NCBI GenBank assembly: GCA_041477815.1
Contig: JBGOUV010000267.1
Span: 1-9,833 of the forward strand
Length of the DNA: 9,833 nucleotides
Direction of reading: 5' to 3'
From: JBGOUV01 sp041477815
GTDB taxonomy: Bacteria > Acidobacteriota > Terriglobia > Bryobacterales > JACQDG01
Shown here piece after piece: positions 6,590 through 9,833 of the stretch. The position numbers and the translations under genes are program-made. Numbering within the stretch: the first letter of the stretch is position 1; the number at the start of each line of letters is the position of its first letter. The notes under the pieces were generated by a model that saw only the letters and a program-made list of their open reading frames with translations, was not told the origin of the DNA and made no database searches.

Positions 6590-6950
6590 CTGGAGAGCGT
6601 GTTCGAGCGCACCCTTGGAGCTGTTTACGAGGTGGCCAATGTGCTGGGGGCGGGGTTCTCGGAGAAGGTGTACCAGCGGGCCTTTGTGAATGAGCTGACG
6701 CGGCCGGGTATCCGCGCCTTGCCGCAGGTGACCTTCGCGGTGCAGCAAGGGAGACAGCGCGGGCGAGTACTTCGCCGACATTATCGTAGAGGATCGGCTG
6801 GTTGTAGAGATCAAGCTCGTGGACCACTTCCGCGCTGAGCATACGGCCCAGGGCATCAACTATCTGAAGGCGTCCGGGCTAAAGCTCGCCCTCCTGGTCA
6901 ACTTCCCGGAGCCCAGAGTCGAGTGGAAACGAGTGGTCCACAATCTCTAG
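6576..6950 (+). pseudogene. GxxExxY family protein (PD-(D/E)xK-like), frameshifted
   Basis: The family signature is plain: VANVLGAGFSEKVYQ gives G-x-x-E-x-x-Y, in the frame that begins at GTG 6599. That frame keeps family similarity to about VTFAVQQG (6751) and then reads unrelated Arg-rich residues. The similarity resumes one base later (from 6753): GEYFADIIVEDRLVVEIK, the putative nuclease D...ExK core, then GINYLKASGLKLALLVNFPEP and the TAG at 6948-6950. This fits a single-base insertion near 6749-6753. The natural start ATG at 6576 is also out of frame with the signature by one base, pointing to a second indel near 6580-6588. With both repaired the protein would be about 124 residues, normal for the family. 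Function of the family is not established; a nuclease-like role is inferred from the fold. A sequencing error at the central indel cannot be excluded. Confidence 0.85.
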
Positions 6951-6965
6951 CAGCCTCACTGGCGT

Positions 6966-6981
6966 TTATTCGCGTCCATTC
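6966..6981 (-). repeat. Right arm of the inverted repeat flanking the GxxExxY gene
   Basis: Located 16 bases after the GxxExxY stop. On the plus strand the ATTCGCG core is repeated with a 10-base period (6965-6974 and 6975-6984, 8 of 10 identical). Its reverse complement matches 6574-6589 at 14 of 16. It lies immediately upstream of the aminotransferase promoter-like region. Confidence 0.6.
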
Positions 6982-6986
6982 GCGGC

Positions 6987-7016
6987 TTGCATTATGCGCG
7001 GCCAATAAGGTACAGT
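6987..7016 (+). promoter_or_regulatory. Putative promoter of the aminotransferase
   Basis: TTGCAT (6987-6992), an 18-base spacer and TACAGT (7011-7016, 4/6 match to TATAAT) precede the ATG at 7030 by 13 bases. No Shine-Dalgarno lies between them. The -35 abuts the right repeat arm of the GxxExxY element, so the element may have supplied or replaced upstream control sequence. Confidence 0.4.
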
Positions 7017-7029
7017 ATCCCCTCCCACG

Positions 7030-8373
7030 ATGTTACACACCTACCTCCAGAAGACCCCCCGGTCCGCCGAGCTCGCCCGGCGGGCCAGCGAATTGTTTCC
7101 CTCCGGCGTCACCCATGTCGGCCGCTATCTCCAGCCGCATCCCATCTACGTCACCCGCGCCAGCGGCTCCCGCAAGTGGGACGTGGACGGCAACGAGTAC
7201 GTGGACTACTACGGCGGCCACGGCGCCCTGATCCTGGGACACAACCATCCGGCGGTGGTGGAGGCGGTGACCGCGCAGCTTGCGCGCGGCACGCACTACG
7301 GGGCCTGTCATGAGCTGGAGCTGGAGTGGGCCGAGCTGATCCGGGAAATGATCCCCTGCGCCGAGCGGGTGCGGTTCACCAGCTCCGGGACCGAGGCGAC
7401 CATGCTCGCGTTGCGGCTGGCGCGGGCGTACACCGGGCGGCAGAAGGTCATTCGTTTCGCCGGCCACTTTCACGGCTGGCACGACCACGTGGCGTTCGGC
7501 GCCGACCCGGCTCCGGGCATCCTGCCCGGCGTTGTGGAGGGCGTTCTGCTGGCGCCGCCCAACGATATGGCCCAGGTCCGCGAGTGGTGCGAGACGCGCG
7601 ACGACGTCGCCGCCATTATCCTCGAGCCTACCGGTGCTACCTTCGGCATGATCCCGGCGCCGCCGCCGTTGCTCCGCGAGCTGCGCGAGCTGACCGCCCG
7701 GCGCGGGATCGTCCTCATCTTCGACGAGGTGGTCACCGGTTTCCGCTGCTCGCCGAGCGGCGCGCAGGGGCACTACGGCGTCACGCCGGATCTCACCACG
7801 CTGGCCAAAATCGTGGCCGGGGGATATCCGGGGGCGGCATTGGTGGGACGAGCGGACCTATTTGCGCCGCTCGAGTACCGCGGTGGACCGCCGGCCATCG
7901 CCCACCAGGGCACCTTCAACGCCTGCCCCATCTCGGCCGCGGCCGGGATCGCGACGTTGAAGCTGGTCCGCGACACCGCTGTTTGCGAGCGCGCGAATCG
8001 GACCGCGGCGGCGCTCCGCGACGGTCTGAACGAAGTGATCCGGCGCCGGGGCCTGTCGTGGTGCGCGTATGGGGAGTTCTCGGGGTTCCTCCTGTTCCCC
8101 CGCGCCGTGACGCCGGAGGACATCTACGCGGGACGGATTCCCTGGGCGCAGCTCAAGGGAACCACTCCGCTCGCCGTGCAGCAGGAGATCCGGACCGGAT
8201 TCCTGTGCGAGGGGGTGGACCTGATCGGCTGGCCGGGAGGGGTGGTCTCCGCAGTACACAGTGCCGCGGACGTGGACCGCACCGTCAGCGCCTGGGAGAG
8301 AATTACTGCAGCGCTGCCGGCAGCGCCCCATCCAGCCCCGCAGTTACTTGAGGCAGGCTCTCCGGGTCGTTGA
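7030..8373 (+). CDS. Class III PLP-dependent aminotransferase, glutamate-1-semialdehyde aminomutase-like
   Basis: 447 residues, full length for subgroup III aminotransferases (about 420-450). Visible PLP-fold landmarks: WDVDGNEYVDYYGGHGALILGH (50-71), the phosphate loop TSSGTEA (117-123), the HFHGWHD block (146-152), E199 in LEPTG, D232 in IFDEVVTGFR, Schiff-base K260 in TLAKIVAGGYPG, and T295 in HQGTFNACP. The overall pattern is closest to HemL and related amino-acid aminotransferases or aminomutases. The T295 region reads HQGTFNACPIS where true HemL has GTLSGNP, so a role in tetrapyrrole synthesis is not claimed; amino donor and acceptor are unknown. Cytosolic. The start at 7030 follows a -10-like box by 13 nt and has no Shine-Dalgarno. 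The Pro/Ala-rich C-terminal tail (about 430-447) overlaps the convergent metallopeptidase gene. No pathway partner is adjacent. Confidence 0.92.
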   Translation: MLHTYLQKTPRSAELARRASELFPSGVTHVGRYLQPHPIYVTRASGSRKWDVDGNEYVDYYGGHGALILGHNHPAVVEAVTAQLARGTHYGACHELELEWAELIREMIPCAERVRFTSSGTEATMLALRLARAYTGRQKVIRFAGHFHGWHDHVAFGADPAPGILPGVVEGVLLAPPNDMAQVREWCETRDDVAAIILEPTGATFGMIPAPPPLLRELRELTARRGIVLIFDEVVTGFRCSPSGAQGHYGVTPDLTTLAKIVAGGYPGAALVGRADLFAPLEYRGGPPAIAHQGTFNACPISAAAGIATLKLVRDTAVCERANRTAAALRDGLNEVIRRRGLSWCAYGEFSGFLLFPRAVTPEDIYAGRIPWAQLKGTTPLAVQQEIRTGFLCEGVDLIGWPGGVVSAVHSAADVDRTVSAWERITAALPAAPHPAPQLLEAGSPGR

Positions 8374-9631
8374 GCAGATTTCGCGCCGCCACCGCCCCCT
8401 GGTTGCGAAACAGCAGCTCGGCGGCAGCCCAGGCCACCGCGTAACGCAGCCGCACCTCGTCAACGCTCAAGTGCAACCAGCCGTTCCCCATCGCTGCCAG
8501 CTTGGGCAGCTGGCCCGCCCGGGCCAGGTCGCGCAGCTTGTTCTGCACGTCGGGTGGCGGCGACCCTCGGGATAGCTTCTGAGCCAATCCTTCATGTACC
8601 CAGGTCGGCCAGCGACCCAGGTTGGCCAGGCAGGCATGGACCAGCTCATGGGCCAGCGTCTGGCGGGTGCGGGGGTCGATGGTCTTGGCGCGGTCCATGG
8701 GGATGCGGATGCGGCCGTCGAACTGGCCTCCATTCCATTCCGGGGCGCCGGTTGCGCTGCGATAGGACTGCGGGCTCTGCACGATCACTACGAGCCGCTC
8801 CTCGGCCCGGCAACCCAACTGGAACGAGATGCGGGAGAACTCCTGTTCCAGCGCCGCCACCAGGCCACGGGCCGTTTCCGGGTCGGCCACCGCCCCGTCG
8901 TACCGGAGCAGAAAACGCGACCCGTAGGTCTTCTCCGTGCTCTTATCGGCTCCCATCTCGCGCTGGACGCGGCGCAGCATGTCTTCCACACCCGCGTCGG
9001 GGTGCAGGTCGAGCGATTCCTTCCAGTAGGTCTGCGCGCTGCGGGGGTCATCGAGCCTGTAAGACGCCGTGCCGGCCAGGGCCAGCAGTTGCGGATCGTG
9101 CTCGTGGCGGCGCAGGGCGGCCTCCAGCAGCCCGAGGGCGCGTTCCGGTTGGTTCAGTTGGAGCAGCGCGGCGGAGCGGATCACCGCCACGTCGCGGTGA
9201 TCGGGCGGCGCCCCCGACTTGGCCAGGATCGTCTCCACTTCGGCGGCGCGGCCTTTTTCCAAGGCGTCGATGGCCCGGTGGAACGGAGCGTCCGGGGAGA
9301 CCGTTTCGCGAAGCTGCTCCACCTGGTCGCGGGTCAGGATCGGGCGCGATTCTGCGGCCGCCCGGCGGCGCGCGGCGTCGAATTCTTCCAGGCCCGCCAG
9401 CGACCCGGCCGAGAGATACCCCTGCATCCTGTTCCCCTCCGCCTCCACCGTTACGGCGTAGCACGGACCGGCCTGACCGGCGAGCGCGTAGCGTAGCTTG
9501 ACCGGCGTTCCCTGGGAGAGGGTCGCCACCGGCTCGGAGCTGGCGGCGCAACCTGCCCGCAGCGCGACCTGGTCCTCCTTCACCGACTGGGCCAGTGCGG
9601 AGACAGCGAGCAGCCACGTCAGCAGCCTCAT
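8303..9631 (-). CDS. Secreted zinc metallopeptidase (peptidase MA-like, gluzincin) with SH3-like and TPR regions
   Basis: 442 residues. A short signal peptide (MRLLTWLLAVSALAQ, probable cleavage near 14-16) indicates export. Residues about 18-80 resemble a bacterial SH3-like segment (ALRAGCAASSEPVATLSQGTPV). Residues about 118-212 read as TPR-like helices (LNQPERALGLLEAALRRH, DDPRSAQTYWKESLDLHP). The C-terminal part (about 235-440) is a peptidase-MA-like gluzincin: HELVH at 328-332 gives the HExxH zinc site and catalytic Glu329, and E347 in WVHEGLAQ is the third ligand. Natural substrate unknown; such proteins are common in acidobacteria. The start ATG at 9631 has no Shine-Dalgarno. A GAGACA-17-TACCAT promoter-like pair ends 7 nt before it. 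The last 71 bp overlap the convergent aminotransferase. An IS630 element lies about 70 bp upstream. Confidence 0.87.
   Translation of the reverse strand: MRLLTWLLAVSALAQSVKEDQVALRAGCAASSEPVATLSQGTPVKLRYALAGQAGPCYAVTVEAEGNRMQGYLSAGSLAGLEEFDAARRRAAAESRPILTRDQVEQLRETVSPDAPFHRAIDALEKGRAAEVETILAKSGAPPDHRDVAVIRSAALLQLNQPERALGLLEAALRRHEHDPQLLALAGTASYRLDDPRSAQTYWKESLDLHPDAGVEDMLRRVQREMGADKSTEKTYGSRFLLRYDGAVADPETARGLVAALEQEFSRISFQLGCRAEERLVVIVQSPQSYRSATGAPEWNGGQFDGRIRIPMDRAKTIDPRTRQTLAHELVHACLANLGRWPTWVHEGLAQKLSRGSPPPDVQNKLRDLARAGQLPKLAAMGNGWLHLSVDEVRLRYAVAWAAAELLFRNQGAVAARNLLNDPESLPQVTAGLDGALPAALQ
8311..8326. repeat. Perfect 16-bp palindrome in the convergent overlap
   Basis: GCGCTGCC followed directly by its reverse complement GGCAGCGC, inside the 71-bp region where the aminotransferase and metallopeptidase coding ends overlap. 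It encodes Ala/Leu/Pro residues in both genes. It could form a cruciform or weak hairpin at the 3' ends of both transcripts, but no T-tract follows on either strand. Confidence 0.5.
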
Positions 9632-9638
9632 ACTAAGG

Positions 9639-9667
9639 ATGGTATCGGCAAATGGTGGCCGTGTCTC
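9639..9667 (-). promoter_or_regulatory. Putative promoter of the metallopeptidase
   Basis: On the minus strand GAGACA (9667-9662, 4/6 to TTGACA), a 17-base spacer and TACCAT (9644-9639, 4/6 to TATAAT) end 7 nt before the ATG at 9631. Transcription would begin at or next to the start codon. The pair lies between the gene and the IS630 remnant. Confidence 0.4.
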
Positions 9668-9697
9668 TCAGCGGAAAGCCCTAGTCTCCGGCCCGGT

Positions 9698-9833
9698 CTA
9701 ATCCTTTACAACAGCTTCCCGGCAGCGGCGGATCTTGTCGAGGATGACGTTGGCGGTGGCTATCCAGACGAACGGTCGTGGGTGGTTGTTCCAGTGAGCC
9801 AACCATTGATAGATTTGATAGATTGCTCGCTCC
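9698..9833 (-). mobile_element. IS630-family transposase, C-terminal end (partial, runs off the right edge)
   Basis: The minus-strand frame enters from the right edge and stops at TAG (9698-9700), giving 44 residues. IYQWLAHWNNHPRPFVW followed by the helix NVILDKIRRCREA is the characteristic end of IS630-type (DDE, Tc1/mariner-like) transposases, where an H/N-x-x-P-x-P-F-x-W motif precedes the final helix. The catalytic DDE residues lie outside the window, so intactness cannot be judged. The terminal inverted repeat of this end should fall between about 9645 and 9697, but I cannot delimit it without the other end. Confidence 0.85.

Noticed and set aside
7326..8351. 341-codon plus-strand frame inside the aminotransferase
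   Set aside because: Out-of-frame shadow; the aminotransferase frame carries all PLP motifs.
7030..8373. Naming the aminotransferase hemL
   Set aside because: The fold group fits, but the GTLSGNP-type motif is replaced and there is no tetrapyrrole context, so the specific name is not supported.
8554..9501. 300-315 codon plus-strand frames opposite the metallopeptidase
   Set aside because: Antisense to a gene with signal peptide, TPR-like region and HExxH motif; Arg/Pro/Gly-rich shadows.

Overview
The window is GC-rich, densely coded DNA that most resembles an acidobacterium of the Solibacter/Bryobacter type. This is an inference. It rests on the Oar-like TonB receptor with an N-terminal carboxypeptidase-regulatory domain, a Tat-exported M19 dipeptidase, a xylose-isomerase-like epimerase, a ThuA-type protein and a GxxExxY protein occurring together. 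No rRNA, tRNA or CRISPR array was seen.

Layout, left to right. (1) 1-1610, minus: the N-terminal 536 codons of an outer-membrane TonB-dependent receptor that runs off the left edge. (2) 1611-1901: a leader/intergenic region with an AT-rich promoter-like island. (3) 1902-2867, minus: a sugar phosphate isomerase/epimerase-like TIM barrel. (4) 2868-2937: a short divergent control region with a TTGACA box and an inverted repeat. (5) 2938-4044, plus: an M19 (membrane/renal dipeptidase-like) protein with a twin-arginine leader. (6) 4135-6093, minus: a membrane-anchored substrate-binding protein made of two tandem ABC_sub_bind domains, with no permease or ATPase beside it in the window. (7) 6172-6950, plus: a scar of two broken genes, the C-terminal two thirds of a ThuA-like protein followed by a frameshifted GxxExxY gene, the latter flanked by a 16-bp imperfect inverted repeat. 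(8) 7030-8373, plus: a class III PLP aminotransferase related to glutamate-1-semialdehyde aminomutase. (9) 8303-9631, minus: a secreted SH3-like/TPR/zinc-metallopeptidase protein whose 3' end overlaps the aminotransferase by 71 bp. (10) 9698-9833, minus: the last 44 residues of an IS630-family transposase entering from the right edge.

The genes do not form one clear pathway. Receptor, epimerase and dipeptidase fit a scavenging lifestyle (uptake and breakdown of sugars and peptides). The epimerase and dipeptidase share a divergent promoter region and may be co-regulated. The 6.1-7.0 kb stretch and the right edge show mobile-element activity and gene decay. Several genes (epimerase, dipeptidase, aminotransferase, metallopeptidase) have no Shine-Dalgarno but a -10-like hexamer only 7-13 nt before the start codon, which suggests leaderless or very short-leader mRNAs. 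The TonB receptor instead has a strong Shine-Dalgarno and a longer leader.
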